Source of the DNA: Sphingobacterium thalpophilum
Lineage (GTDB): Bacteria; Bacteroidota; Bacteroidia; Chitinophagales; Chitinophagaceae
DNA length: 42,454 nucleotides
NCBI GenBank assembly: GCA_945871875.1
Contig: CAMBYC010000006.1
Coordinates: forward strand, 1 to 42,454
Direction: 5' to 3'
In this document: in pieces, positions 18,550 through 29,046 of the stretch
Layout: the number at the start of each line of letters is the position of its first letter
How positions within the stretch are numbered: position 1 is the stretch's first letter
Translations under genes and position numbers: made by a program
Notes under the pieces: model-generated
Seen by the model: only the letters and a program-made list of their open reading frames with translations
The model's database searches: none
Told to the model about the DNA's origin: nothing

Positions 18550-19875
18550 TTATGATTTTATTTCTTCAAACTTAGCTTTTTGCATTTTAACAAACATAAC
18601 TGCAATAGCAGCACAAATAAGTAAAACACCTGCCAATTTAATTACGTTTGTTGGGTCACTATTTAATAAAGTATGGTAATACAAAGGCAAAGTGAAAATC
18701 TGAATCATCATTGGAATTACGATGAACATATTAAAAATGCCCATATAAACTCCAGTACGATGAGGTGGAATACTATCGGCCAAAATGATATAAGGATTAC
18801 CCATTATACTTGCCCATGCCAATCCAATACCTATCATAGGAATAAATAAAACCATTTTATCGTGTATCATTGGAATACATATCATTCCAACTCCTGCAAG
18901 TGTTAAGCAAATAGCGTGAACAATTTTGGGACCAAATCTATTTGCAAAGCGAACCAAAACAAAAGCAGAAAGGAAAGATATAAAGTTGTAGAATCCACCA
19001 ATTTGACCAACAATTAATCCTGCTTCATGAAAATCTGGTGTTGAGCTTTCTGTGGTGTTGAAAAATGTTTTTGAAATAGAAAGTGCGATATATTGCCAAT
19101 AACAAAACATTCCATACCATTGAAACAATTTCATAATTGCGAGTTGCTTCATTGTATTGGGCATTTCTTTAAATGCAATAACAATATCATTAAAAAGATG
19201 AGCAAATCCTTTAGGTGTTTCTTTCATTGCTTTGATTTCAGCTTCACTTAATGGGTGTTCCTTTGTAGTTTTAAGCGTCCATAAAATAGAAATGATTGAA
19301 ATAAATGCACCAATTACAAAGGCGGTAATGGTAATGTAGGGGATATTGTTTTGATTGGATAAATCTCTACTCATTCCAAATGCAACGAGAATTGAGGGGG
19401 TTAGATAAGATAAAGTTTGACCAAGACCGGTGAAAGCACTTTGTGTTAGAAAACCAAGAGAATGCTGTTCAGGCAATAATTTATCACTAACAAATGCTCG
19501 ATAAGGCTCCATAGTTATATTATTGGCTGCATCAAGAATCCATAAAATAGAAGCTGCCATCCAAAGGGTTGAACTAAAAGGCATTACAAACAAACTTAAA
19601 CTACAAATAATTGCTCCTATCAAGAAATATGGTGTTCTTCTACCAAACCTTGAAGTGGTTTTATCACTCATCGCACCGATAATTGGTTGCACCAATAAAC
19701 CCGTCATTGGACCAGCAAGCCATAAATAAGGTAAAGAACCCTCATCAGCACCGAGATAGCTATAAATAGGGCTCATATTGCTTTGCTGCAGTCCAAAGCT
19801 GTATTGAATTCCGAAGAAACCGAAATTCATGTTTACAATTTGCCAAAAAGATAATTTAGGTTTAGGTATAGACAT
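18550..19875 (-). CDS. MFS sugar transporter (SLC45/maltose-type)
   Basis: [36 protein letters not shown] and multiple TM segments. Confidence 0.83.
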   Translation of the reverse strand: MSIPKPKLSFWQIVNMNFGFFGIQYSFGLQQSNMSPIYSYLGADEGSLPYLWLAGPMTGLLVQPIIGAMSDKTTSRFGRRTPYFLIGAIICSLSLFVMPFSSTLWMAASILWILDAANNITMEPYRAFVSDKLLPEQHSLGFLTQSAFTGLGQTLSYLTPSILVAFGMSRDLSNQNNIPYITITAFVIGAFISIISILWTLKTTKEHPLSEAEIKAMKETPKGFAHLFNDIVIAFKEMPNTMKQLAIMKLFQWYGMFCYWQYIALSISKTFFNTTESSTPDFHEAGLIVGQIGGFYNFISFLSAFVLVRFANRFGPKIVHAICLTLAGVGMICIPMIHDKMVLFIPMIGIGLAWASIMGNPYIILADSIPPHRTGVYMGIFNMFIVIPMMIQIFTLPLYYHTLLNSDPTNVIKLAGVLLICAAIAVMFVKMQKAKFEEIKS

Positions 19876-19934
19876 TCGTTGAAAGTTTTGTAGATATCAA
19901 ATCTAATTATTAGGTTTGGATTTTCAATTAATTT

Positions 19935-21095
19935 ATGCAAAACATTGTAGCGTATCAGAAAAGCATTGAATTGCTAAGAAAAGCAATTACCCCGTTCGGG
20001 TTTGTGGCGAGTGTTGAAGACATCACCAATTATAGAAGAGTTTGGACAAGAGATGCAGTTATTCACAGCATTGCAGCAATGCGAACAGGAGAAGCTGAAC
20101 TTATCGAATGTAGCAAAAATACGATTGTTACAATTTTTGATCACCAACATCCCATTGGTTTTATGCCATCAAATGTGCAACCAGATAATGGCAAAAGCAG
20201 TTATGGAGGAAATGTTGGAAGAGTGGATAATATCAGTTGGGCGGTAATTGGACTTTGTAAATATACTTTAGAAACAGGTGATCATCAACTCCTAGAAAAA
20301 TACAAATCAAAAGTTATTAGATGTTTTGAAGTAATGGATATTTGGGAATATAATGGGAAAGGGTTAATGTATGTGCCTCAAAGTGGTGATTGGGCAGATG
20401 AATATATTCAACACGGATATGTTTTATATGATCAATTGTTGCGTTTATGGGCTTTAGAAATGGCATCAAAACTTTATTTTCATGCACCTTATCAAGCAAA
20501 AGCAGATGAAATAAGAAGCTTGATTCCAATTAATTACAGAAGAAACCCTGAAAGCTCATCGCTTTATTCGCCCAATCTTAAGCACCAAATGATAGATGTT
20601 CCAAATGATTATTGGTTATTGGGATTCAATCCAGCAAGAATTTACCCTCAATTTGATTTACAAGCCAATGCATTTGCTCTTTTACTAAATGTAGGGTCTG
20701 CAACAGAAAATAAAATTACTTTAGATTATATTAAGCAATGGGTAAATTCCCAAGAACAAATACTTCCATCATTTTATCCAAGTATTGAAAATAAAGATTG
20801 GGAGATGGAAGAGTTGAAAAACAATTATGCTTACAATTTCAGGAATTTCCCGCATCAATTCCATAATGGAGGATTATGGCCTGTTTGGAATGGATGGATG
20901 GCTGCGGCATTAAAACAACACGGAGAATTAGAAACAGCAGCACTTCTGACGCAATACATTCATGAAGCCAATGCAAAAAACAATGATGTATTTAATGAAT
21001 GTTTACACGGACAAACATTAGAGCCTTCAGGAGTAAACTATTGTGTTTGGAGTGCTGCTGGGGCAATATTAGCAGAATTAGGCGTTACTTGTTAA
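19935..21095 (+). CDS. six-hairpin glycoside hydrolase (debranching-enzyme or neutral-invertase-like)
   Basis: YRRVWTRDAVIHSIAAM, SGDWADEYIQHGYVLYDQLLRLWALEMASK, GGLWPVWNGWMAAAL; divergent from the MFS sugar transporter. Confidence 0.7.
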   Translation: MQNIVAYQKSIELLRKAITPFGFVASVEDITNYRRVWTRDAVIHSIAAMRTGEAELIECSKNTIVTIFDHQHPIGFMPSNVQPDNGKSSYGGNVGRVDNISWAVIGLCKYTLETGDHQLLEKYKSKVIRCFEVMDIWEYNGKGLMYVPQSGDWADEYIQHGYVLYDQLLRLWALEMASKLYFHAPYQAKADEIRSLIPINYRRNPESSSLYSPNLKHQMIDVPNDYWLLGFNPARIYPQFDLQANAFALLLNVGSATENKITLDYIKQWVNSQEQILPSFYPSIENKDWEMEELKNNYAYNFRNFPHQFHNGGLWPVWNGWMAAALKQHGELETAALLTQYIHEANAKNNDVFNECLHGQTLEPSGVNYCVWSAAGAILAELGVTC

Positions 21096-22309
21096 TGACT
21101 TAGTTTTCTGCGGCTTTTTTCCTTTCTGATTAAAGAAAGTTCTCTGTTGGTCTGTCCAGCTACTGAAGAATTTTCCTGAGCTCGACGCATCAGATATGGA
21201 ATTACATCTTTAATTGGACCAAAAGGCAAGTATTTACTTACGTTACATCCTATTTTTGCTAGATTAAAAGTGATATTATCGCTCATTCCATACAGTTGAG
21301 AAAAATGAATATGGGGGTGATTTAATGGAATAGATTCCGACAACAATTGTTTTGTTGCCATTAAATTGCTTTCTTCATTATGAGTGGCGATGATAACTGC
21401 AACTGAAGAAAGGTTTTTAATACATAAAACAACAGCTTCATTGTAATCTTTATCAGTGGCTGCCTTATTGGGTTGTATTGGAGATTGAATTTGATGATCA
21501 TCTGCCCAGCTGCGTTCTTTTTCCATATAGGCACCTCTAACCAATTTTACACCCAAAATGTAGCTTTCGTTTTTTGCAGATTCAAAAGATTCATTTAAGA
21601 ATTTAAGCTTATCGTGTCTATACAATTGAATGGTATTGAAGACAATTGGCTCATTTTGGTTAAATTCTTTCATCATGAGCGTGGTTAAAGCATCAACGGG
21701 TTCTTGAATCCAAGATTCTTCCGCATCAACTAAAACACCAACTCGTTTTTGAGTAGCGTTTTTACAAATAGAAGTTACCCTTTCACAAACTTTTTGCCAA
21801 GATGCCAATTCATCAGGATTAAGATTTGCAATAGCATTATTATATCTCGACAATAAACTTTCACTGCCAACCATTAATCCATTAATCTTTTTAAGGATTT
21901 CAAAAGATGCAATACCAGTAACTTTAATACTTATAAAAGGGATATTATTTTGAGTAGCAGCAAAGTCAATAACTTTTATAAATTCATCTTTAGAAGCATC
22001 AAAAGCCAGTTCACCATCTTCTCCACCCTCGGCACCATAGTCGAGAATTACTTTTACATTATAAGTTGAAAGATTTTGAACAAGAGGAATGGTTTCAGTT
22101 AATGTTTCGCCACCTACAAACTGTTTAAAAATTGTAGCACGAATTAATCCTTTTACGGGTAAACCCACTTTTATAGCCCAAGGTGTAATTTGTGTTCCAA
22201 ATTTTACCAACCAAGGGATATTCATGCAAGAAAAAAGGAAATTAGATTGTGCTAAATCTGCGTCAGATTTATTGGCAAAGGCGATCTGCGTATTGTCGAA
22301 AGAAAGCAT
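21092..22309 (-). CDS. proline dehydrogenase
   Basis: VILDYGAEGGEDGE, VLVDAEESWIQEPVD, VKLVRGAYMEKER, FSQLYGMSDNITF, YLPFGPIKDVIPYLMRRAQEN. Confidence 0.92.
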   Translation of the reverse strand: MLSFDNTQIAFANKSDADLAQSNFLFSCMNIPWLVKFGTQITPWAIKVGLPVKGLIRATIFKQFVGGETLTETIPLVQNLSTYNVKVILDYGAEGGEDGELAFDASKDEFIKVIDFAATQNNIPFISIKVTGIASFEILKKINGLMVGSESLLSRYNNAIANLNPDELASWQKVCERVTSICKNATQKRVGVLVDAEESWIQEPVDALTTLMMKEFNQNEPIVFNTIQLYRHDKLKFLNESFESAKNESYILGVKLVRGAYMEKERSWADDHQIQSPIQPNKAATDKDYNEAVVLCIKNLSSVAVIIATHNEESNLMATKQLLSESIPLNHPHIHFSQLYGMSDNITFNLAKIGCNVSKYLPFGPIKDVIPYLMRRAQENSSVAGQTNRELSLIRKEKSRRKLSH

Positions 22310-22315
22310 AGTTAT

Positions 22316-23032
22316 TTATATTGCTTGATGGTTAAATGGTTGTAACACCATTTCAGAAACCACACCGGAGGCGGGTTGTTGACAAAGAAACCAAATTGCT
22401 CTTGCAGCTTCTTCTGCTTGAATCATTTTTTCTCTTTGTACACGCAAATTTATGGTATCCCAGAATGGGGAATCCACTCCACCTAAAAAAATATTTGTAA
22501 TTCGTATTTCAGTTCTTTTCAATTCTTCTCTAATACTTTGCATCATACCAACCAAACCGTATTTTGAAGCACAATAAGCTGCGGCACCAGCCATTGGTAT
22601 TTTACCTAAAATACCTGGAATATTAATAATTAACCCCTTTCCAGTTGTTTTCATTGCAGGCAAAAACTTTTGCACCAAAAGAAAACTTCCAACTAAATTT
22701 GTAGATAAAGACAATTGAAACTCTTCTAAACTCAATTGTTCGAGGGGTTTTATAATACCAATTCCTGCGGCATTCAATAAAATATCTAATTGAGGCACTT
22801 GTGCATGAATAGCATTTGCCATTTCATTGATGCTATTTTCATCAGTTAGATCAATGCTAAAGCAACGTTCAGCAGGGATAGATAATTCTTCTGCTAATTC
22901 TGCCAATTTATCTGCATTTCTTCCAGCCAAAAACACCCTTGCACCACTTTGAGCTAGTAATTTAGCGGTATTTCTTCCTACACCACCAGTAGCACCTGCT
23001 ATTAAAACATTTTTATTTGTCAACTTTTCCAT
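22316..23032 (-). CDS. SDR-family oxidoreductase
   Basis: LIAGATGGVGRNTAKLLA, LNAAGIGI, AAYCASKYGLVG. Confidence 0.92.
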   Translation of the reverse strand: MEKLTNKNVLIAGATGGVGRNTAKLLAQSGARVFLAGRNADKLAELAEELSIPAERCFSIDLTDENSINEMANAIHAQVPQLDILLNAAGIGIIKPLEQLSLEEFQLSLSTNLVGSFLLVQKFLPAMKTTGKGLIINIPGILGKIPMAGAAAYCASKYGLVGMMQSIREELKRTEIRITNIFLGGVDSPFWDTINLRVQREKMIQAEEAARAIWFLCQQPASGVVSEMVLQPFNHQAI

Positions 23033-23118
23033 GAAGATTTTTTTTAATAAACATTGTTAAGATTGATTTGTTCTATAAATGATGAAAGAAATTCTGTTGA
23101 TTTTACAAAACATCATTT

Positions 23119-23595
23119 ATGCGTAAACCGTGGAATAGAATTAGTTTACCCGTTTATAGCATTAGTTCAAACCACGGAGAAAAACACAATATGCATATTT
23201 GCACTTATGTTTCAGCAGTGAGCATGGAACCCAAGCGATATATGGTTGCAGTTTACCATGGCACAAAAACTTTAGAACTTATAAATGAAAATCCAAAGTT
23301 TTTATTGCAATTGTTGTCGGAAGAACAATACCCATTAGTAAGACTACTTGGACAACAAACTGGACATAAAGTAGATAAAATATCAAGGTTACAAAAGAGA
23401 GGATTGATTGATGTTTATAATGGATATTTTTATTTACAGGAGGCATTAGCTATTATTGAATTAGAAGCAATAAATAGAATTTCAGGAGGTGATCATGATG
23501 TATTTGTATGTGATGTAGTTGGTTTTCGAAATTTAAAAGAGGGAGAACCACTAACAACAGATTTTTTGAGACATAAAAAAATCATCAGAGCATAA
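23119..23595 (+). CDS. flavin reductase-like FMN-binding protein
   Basis: CTYVSAVSMEPKRYMVAVYHGTKTLELI pattern and split-barrel-like length. Confidence 0.72.
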   Translation: MRKPWNRISLPVYSISSNHGEKHNMHICTYVSAVSMEPKRYMVAVYHGTKTLELINENPKFLLQLLSEEQYPLVRLLGQQTGHKVDKISRLQKRGLIDVYNGYFYLQEALAIIELEAINRISGGDHDVFVCDVVGFRNLKEGEPLTTDFLRHKKIIRA

Positions 23596-23630
23596 GAAAG
23601 GCAGTAACTTAGCGTTGCTATAAAGAATTT

Positions 23631-24728
23631 ATGAAAATCACACATACAGAAATTTTCAAGCTTACTATTCCGATGGAACCCTTTGTGATAGCAACGGAGG
23701 TTTGTAGTGCTACACAAAATATCTTTATACGCATTCATACGGATGAAGGCATTATTGGTATGGGAGAATGTTCTGCGTTTCCTATGTTGGTAGGAGAAAC
23801 ACAGAATACATGTTTTGAAATTGCCAAAGATTTTGCCCGTATTACAAAAGGACTAAATCCACTAGATATTATTGGGATTTTAAAATTATTAGATCAATAC
23901 ATAGCCTTTAATTCTACTATAAAGAGTGCTTGGGATATTGCATTGAATGATATATCTGCAAAAGCGTCGGGTTTACCTTTATATGCTTTTCTTGGAGGTA
24001 TCAAAAAAGATATACATACAGACCTCACTATTGGCATTGATACACCAGAAAAGATGGCGGAGAAAGCAAGACAATTTGTTGCCAATGGGGTAACTATCAT
24101 TAAAGTTAAGTTGGGGAAAAACGGAGAGGAAGATGTAAGGAGAATAAAGTTAATTAGAGAGGCAGTAGGTTATTCTATTCAATTGAGGGTAGATGCCAAC
24201 CAAGGTTGGGATATGGAAACAGCGATAAGAACATTAAATGCAATAGCCCCCTACTCTATTGAGTTTTGTGAGCAACCCATTCACCATCATTTTGACCATC
24301 AATTGCCAGAAGTACGCAAACAATCAGCTGTAAAAATAATGGCAGATGAGAGTGTGTTTAATCATTATGATGCGATACGATTGATAGAGGCAGATGCGAT
24401 AGATTACATCAATATAAAGTTGGCAAAATCAGGCGGCATTTTAGAGGCTCAAAAAATTGCAGATGCGGCAGGTGAAAGAGGAATTCCTTGTATGTTAGGA
24501 GGAATGACAGAAAGTAGGTTAGGATTAACAGCAAAAGTTCATTTTGCTATGACACATCCCAATATTCAGTTTTATGATCTTGATACTTGTTTACTAGGAC
24601 AATATGAAGATCCTGTAATAGGAGGAGCGAATTACAACAATTATCATCTAGAAGTTTCAGATGGGGCGGGAATTGATGCCGACATAGACGAAACATTTCT
24701 TGAAAAATGTGAAAAAATAGTAGTTTAA
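23631..24728 (+). CDS. dipeptide epimerase / enolase-superfamily (MLE subgroup)
   Basis: VTIIKVKLGKN, LRVDANQGWDMETA, IEFCEQPI, IMADESV, INIKLAKSGGI. Confidence 0.88.
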   Translation: MKITHTEIFKLTIPMEPFVIATEVCSATQNIFIRIHTDEGIIGMGECSAFPMLVGETQNTCFEIAKDFARITKGLNPLDIIGILKLLDQYIAFNSTIKSAWDIALNDISAKASGLPLYAFLGGIKKDIHTDLTIGIDTPEKMAEKARQFVANGVTIIKVKLGKNGEEDVRRIKLIREAVGYSIQLRVDANQGWDMETAIRTLNAIAPYSIEFCEQPIHHHFDHQLPEVRKQSAVKIMADESVFNHYDAIRLIEADAIDYINIKLAKSGGILEAQKIADAAGERGIPCMLGGMTESRLGLTAKVHFAMTHPNIQFYDLDTCLLGQYEDPVIGGANYNNYHLEVSDGAGIDADIDETFLEKCEKIVV

Positions 24729-24738
24729 AAAATTTATT

Positions 24739-25257
24739 ATGAATATGGAAAGTAAATGTGCATCGGAAAGTTTAATAATAATGACAGAATTGGTATTGCC
24801 CAATGATACCAATCTATTTGGCAATTTGATGGGAGGAAGATTGATGTATTGGATGGATATTGCGGCAGCTCTATCTGCGGGTAAACATTGTAATTCTTTG
24901 GTTGTAACTGCTTCTGTAGACAATATATCTTTCGAATCACCAATTAAATTGGGGAATGTTGTGCATATTGAAGCAAAGGTGACAAGAGCGTTTAATACTT
25001 CTATGGAAGTTCACATTAATGTTTGGGGAGAAGACCATACCTTACAATATAAGTATAAGAGCAACGAGGCATATTATACATTTGTTTCATTAGATCCAAA
25101 CCGTAAACCGCGAAAAGTACCTACAATTATTGCAGAAACAACAGATGAAATCAGCTTATTTGAAGGAGCTTTAAGGAGAAGACAATTGAGATTGATATTA
25201 GGAGGCAAAATGAAGCCAGATGATGCACTAGAACTTAAAGCATTGTTTGGCAAATAA
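24739..25257 (+). CDS. hotdog-fold acyl-CoA thioesterase
   Basis: LVLPNDTNLFGNLMGGRLMYWMDIAAALSAGKHC. Confidence 0.9.
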   Translation: MNMESKCASESLIIMTELVLPNDTNLFGNLMGGRLMYWMDIAAALSAGKHCNSLVVTASVDNISFESPIKLGNVVHIEAKVTRAFNTSMEVHINVWGEDHTLQYKYKSNEAYYTFVSLDPNRKPRKVPTIIAETTDEISLFEGALRRRQLRLILGGKMKPDDALELKALFGK

Positions 25258-25265
25258 ATATATAC

Positions 25266-25299
25266 TCAACAGACTTATTTTTTTCAATAAGTCTGTTGA
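25266..25299. terminator. 14-bp perfect hairpin between convergent genes
   Basis: TCAACAGACTTATT-TTTTTC-AATAAGTCTGTTGA; no long U-run, so the terminator role is inferred. Confidence 0.6.
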
Positions 25300-25338
25300 A
25301 ATGTTATTAGGATTATACAGTTATAAATATGATGAAAT

Positions 25339-26109
25339 CTATATTTTCGATGCATTCATATCAGGATTGCTAATATTCATCATATAAGAAGCACTTTGCT
25401 CGATGGCATCCATTATTTTTTCCATAATTGCATCAACAGTTTCATTGATATCAAAATGAATAGGTTCTTTAAAGCAAACAGAAAGCATGCATCCCTTTTC
25501 TTTTAGTCTTAACCCTTTTTTACCAAAGGCGTTCCAAAAACCTTTAATTACAATCGGCACAACAATAGGATTGTTTTTCTTAATAATATAAGCTGTTCCT
25601 TTTCTACCGGGTGCAAAAGGTTTAGTTGTGCCTTGAGGAAAAGTAATTACCCAACTTTTGGATAATGTTTCATCTATTTTTTGTGTATCAGAGGTGTCAA
25701 TCTCTCTTTTAATTTCTTTTCCACCTTCACGCCATGTACGTTTGATAGTAATTGCTCCAGCCTTCGCAAGAATTTTACTAATAAAACTGCTATTCATTGT
25801 TTCTTCAGCAGCAATATAATGAACATTTGTAAAAGGGTTTAGTAAATAATAAGGAAGCCCTAGCTTATTAATTTTTCTCCATTTGTGTGCACAAAAAATA
25901 TGAATAAATGTAATAACGTCTGCGAAATATGTTTGGTGATTAGAGACAAAAAGAACGTTTGTTTTAGGCAACTTCTTTAAATGCTCCATTCCGCTAATTT
26001 GAATTTTATTAACAACAGTTAGTCCTGAATATGTAATAAATCCAACCACAGCGTAAAGTATTTTTTTAAGAGGTTGAAATCCTCGCAATCTTTTAACCCA
26101 GTTTAGCAT
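25339..26109 (-). CDS. 1-acyl-sn-glycerol-3-phosphate acyltransferase family protein
   Basis: VSNHQTYFADVITFIH (HX4D), FPQGTTKPFAPGRKGTAYI. Confidence 0.87.
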   Translation of the reverse strand: MLNWVKRLRGFQPLKKILYAVVGFITYSGLTVVNKIQISGMEHLKKLPKTNVLFVSNHQTYFADVITFIHIFCAHKWRKINKLGLPYYLLNPFTNVHYIAAEETMNSSFISKILAKAGAITIKRTWREGGKEIKREIDTSDTQKIDETLSKSWVITFPQGTTKPFAPGRKGTAYIIKKNNPIVVPIVIKGFWNAFGKKGLRLKEKGCMLSVCFKEPIHFDINETVDAIMEKIMDAIEQSASYMMNISNPDMNASKI

Positions 26110-26271
26110 GCATCGTTATTGAATAAAAATAGTTGCAATATAGAACAATCCATGTTAATAATCATTATTCAAACATCAAGGTTCTAAATCAACAAATTTA
26201 AATGTACAAAAATTATAGAAATTGTACAAACTAAGTTAAACCATAAGTAATTAATACCAATTAAAAATCAT

Positions 26272-26315
26272 CTAACAACTAACTACTAACAACTAACTAC
26301 TAATCCCTAATTTTG
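26272..26315 (+). repeat. heptamer CTAAYNA tandem array abutting a -7-like element
   Basis: CTAACAA CTAACTA CTAACAA CTAACTA CTAATCC CTAATTTTG; last unit forms TAATTTTG (26308-26315). Confidence 0.8.
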
Positions 26316-26321
26316 CACCAT

Positions 26322-26987
26322 ATGAAAGCAGTAATTTTTGACATGGATGGACTAATTATAGATTCAGAGCCACTTTGGTATGAGGCTGCAGTAGAATGTT
26401 TTAGTCCTTTAGGGATTAAACTTACCCCTAGTTTATATGCAGATTCGGTAGGATTAAGGACTAAAGAATTTGTAGCCTATTGGTTTGAGCAATATCAAAT
26501 TGATTTAACAAAATCAGAAGAAACTATCCATGCAATTAATGAAGTAGTTGTAGATAAAATCCAAAAAAAAGGAGAAGAATTACCGGGAGTACATCAAGTA
26601 TTAGAGATGTTAAAAAAGAAAGAATTTGCAATTGGATTGGCTTCATCATCCCCTTCTAGATTGATTGAAATTGTTTTAAAAAAATTAAATATTGCAAACT
26701 ATTTTGATGCGTTCAGTTCTGCTGAGTTTCTTCCATTTGGAAAACCTCATCCACAAGTATATCTTGATTGTGCAAGTTTGTTGAATATAAAACCTGTGAA
26801 TTGTTTTTGTTTTGAAGATTCATTTTATGGGATGATTGCCGCAAAATCGGCTAGAATGAAATGTGTAGTTGTACCTCATAATGATGTGATTCACCAACCT
26901 AGATGGAATGCTGCAGATATAATATTAAAGTCGTTAATCGAATTTGATGAAGAACAATTAAAATATATAATAAACGGAGCCAATTAA
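26322..26987 (+). CDS. HAD-family hydrolase (beta-phosphoglucomutase-like)
   Basis: MKAVIFDMDGLIIDSEPLW, LASSSPSRLIE, CFCFEDSFYGMIAAKSARM. ATG at 26322. Confidence 0.9.
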   Translation: MKAVIFDMDGLIIDSEPLWYEAAVECFSPLGIKLTPSLYADSVGLRTKEFVAYWFEQYQIDLTKSEETIHAINEVVVDKIQKKGEELPGVHQVLEMLKKKEFAIGLASSSPSRLIEIVLKKLNIANYFDAFSSAEFLPFGKPHPQVYLDCASLLNIKPVNCFCFEDSFYGMIAAKSARMKCVVVPHNDVIHQPRWNAADIILKSLIEFDEEQLKYIINGAN

Positions 26988-27003
26988 GAGGTTTAAATAA
27001 AAA

Positions 27004-27030
27004 AAATCTCCTGTGGTTAGCAGGAGATTT
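27004..27030. terminator. bidirectional terminator
   Basis: AAATCTCCTG-TGGTTAG-CAGGAGATTT with flanking A/T runs between convergent genes. Confidence 0.8.
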
Positions 27031-27058
27031 TAATATACTTAAGATGTAGTTGGGATTT

Positions 27059-29038
27059 TTATTCGCCGTCTTCCATTTTCTTTTTAAGTTCAGCAAGAAT
27101 ACTAAGATCACCAAGGGTAGTTTTTTCAACTTTACCTTGTACTTCCTTAACCGCTTTTTTGGTTTTAGCAGCTTCAGCTTTTTTCTCTTTGAATTCAGCA
27201 TCTTTTTCTTCTTGTTTCGCCAATTCCCAAATACGTGAGTGGCTTAAAACAATTCGCTTTTCATTACGATCAAACTCTATAACAATAAAATGCACATTTT
27301 CTTCAGCATTTACAGTTTTACCATCTTCTCTTAACAAATGTCTTGCAGGAGCAAATCCTTCCAAGCCATAAGGCAATTGAACAGTAGCACCTTTTTCATC
27401 TTTACGACTTACAGTACCTTCATGAACAGTTCCAACTGCAAAAGTTTCTTGTAACATGTTCCAAGGATCTTCTTCAAGTTGTTTGTGTCCAAGCTGCAAT
27501 TTCCTATTTTCTTTGTCGATATTCAAAATAGCAACATCAATATGGCCACCTACTTTAGTGTATTCTGATGGGTGATTGAAACGCTTCAACCAGCTTAAGT
27601 CGCTGATGTGAATCATTCCACCAATACCAGGTTCTAACTCAATAAATACGCCATAAGGGGTAATATTCTTAACCAAACCTTTATGACGACTTTCAATAGG
27701 GAATTTAGCTTCAATTTCATTCCAAGGATCAGTAGTCATTTGTTTAATAGACAAACTCATTTTACGAGTTTCCTTATCAAGTGTAACCACTTTTGCTTCA
27801 TGATCATCACCTAATTTGAAGAATTCTTTAGCATTTACTGGAGTATTTGCCCAAGTAATTTCACTAACATGCACCAATCCTTCTACACCAGGTAGAATTT
27901 CAAGGAATGCACCATAGTCTTCAATATTTACAACTTTACCTGCAACGATAGCACCTTCAACAATTGTATCTGGTAAAGTATCCCAAGGATGTGGGGTAAG
28001 TTGCTTTAATCCTAAGCTGATTCTTCTCTTTTCGTCGTCGAAATCTAATACTACAACATTCAACTTTTGGTCTAATTTCAACACCTCTGAAGGGTGAGTG
28101 ATACGACCCCAGCTGATATCAGTAATATACAACAAACCATCTACGCCGCCCAAATCAAGGAATGCACCGAAGTCTGTAATATTTTTAATTGTACCTTCCA
28201 ATACTTGACCTTTTTCTAATTTATTCATGATCTCAACACGTTGTGCTTCGATGTCACTTTCAATTAGTGCTTTGTGTGAAACTACAGCATTCTTAATGGT
28301 TTCGTTGATCTTAACCACTTTAAATTCCATTGTTTTACCTACAAACTGGTCGTAATCTGTAACTGGTTTCACATCAATTTGCGAACCTGGCAAGAAAGTC
28401 TCCATTCCTAAAATGTCAACAATCAAGCCACCTTTAGTTTTGCTTGTAACATAACCTGCAACAACTTCGCCAGTTTTGTGCATTTCAACAATTCTCTCCC
28501 AAGCACGAGTAATACGAGCTTGTTTGCGACTGAGGTGAAGATTTCCTTCTCTGTCTTCTTTTTCTACAACCATTACTTCAACAACATCTCCAACTTTCAG
28601 GTTATTTAAATCCCTGAATTCGTTAAGAGAAATCAATCCATCGCTCTTAAATCCAATGTTAATTACAGCATCGGTTTTGGTTAAAGCAACCAAAATACCA
28701 TCAATCATTTCTCCGTCTGTAATTGTTTTGAATGTGTTTTCATACACATAATCGTACTTTTCTTTTTCCTCTTTAGTGTACGATGTAACATTTCTTTTGT
28801 CAACGCTCCAATCGAAATCGTCATGGGCGGTAACAACTGGCTGAAATACTGGCTTAGCAGCAATTGGTACTGGTGCTGGTGCTTCAATTTCAACAGTTTT
28901 AACTTCTTCTGCAACAACTTCACTAGAAACAACTGGTTCAACAGTTTCTGGAGTTGCATTTTCTACCGGGCTTTCTAAATTTGCCTCGATTTGTTCTGGC
29001 TGGTCAGGGCTGGTTGAGTGTGATTTGTTTTCTTCCAC
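27059..29038 (-). CDS. rpsA: 30S ribosomal protein S1 (multiple S1 domains)
   Basis: Repeated S1 domains (GTIKNITDFGAFLDLGGVDGLLYITDISWGRI; GKVVNIEDYGAFLEILPGVEGLVHVSEITW; GLVKNITPYGVFIELEPGIGGMIHISDLSW). GTG start. Confidence 0.95.
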   Translation of the reverse strand: MEENKSHSTSPDQPEQIEANLESPVENATPETVEPVVSSEVVAEEVKTVEIEAPAPVPIAAKPVFQPVVTAHDDFDWSVDKRNVTSYTKEEKEKYDYVYENTFKTITDGEMIDGILVALTKTDAVINIGFKSDGLISLNEFRDLNNLKVGDVVEVMVVEKEDREGNLHLSRKQARITRAWERIVEMHKTGEVVAGYVTSKTKGGLIVDILGMETFLPGSQIDVKPVTDYDQFVGKTMEFKVVKINETIKNAVVSHKALIESDIEAQRVEIMNKLEKGQVLEGTIKNITDFGAFLDLGGVDGLLYITDISWGRITHPSEVLKLDQKLNVVVLDFDDEKRRISLGLKQLTPHPWDTLPDTIVEGAIVAGKVVNIEDYGAFLEILPGVEGLVHVSEITWANTPVNAKEFFKLGDDHEAKVVTLDKETRKMSLSIKQMTTDPWNEIEAKFPIESRHKGLVKNITPYGVFIELEPGIGGMIHISDLSWLKRFNHPSEYTKVGGHIDVAILNIDKENRKLQLGHKQLEEDPWNMLQETFAVGTVHEGTVSRKDEKGATVQLPYGLEGFAPARHLLREDGKTVNAEENVHFIVIEFDRNEKRIVLSHSRIWELAKQEEKDAEFKEKKAEAAKTKKAVKEVQGKVEKTTLGDLSILAELKKKMEDGE

Positions 29039-29046
29039 TTATTAAG

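Noticed and set aside
26899-27238. Lys- and Phe-rich ORFs at the 3' end of rpsA
   Set aside because: Alternative frames of the Lys-rich S1 tail; composition artefacts.
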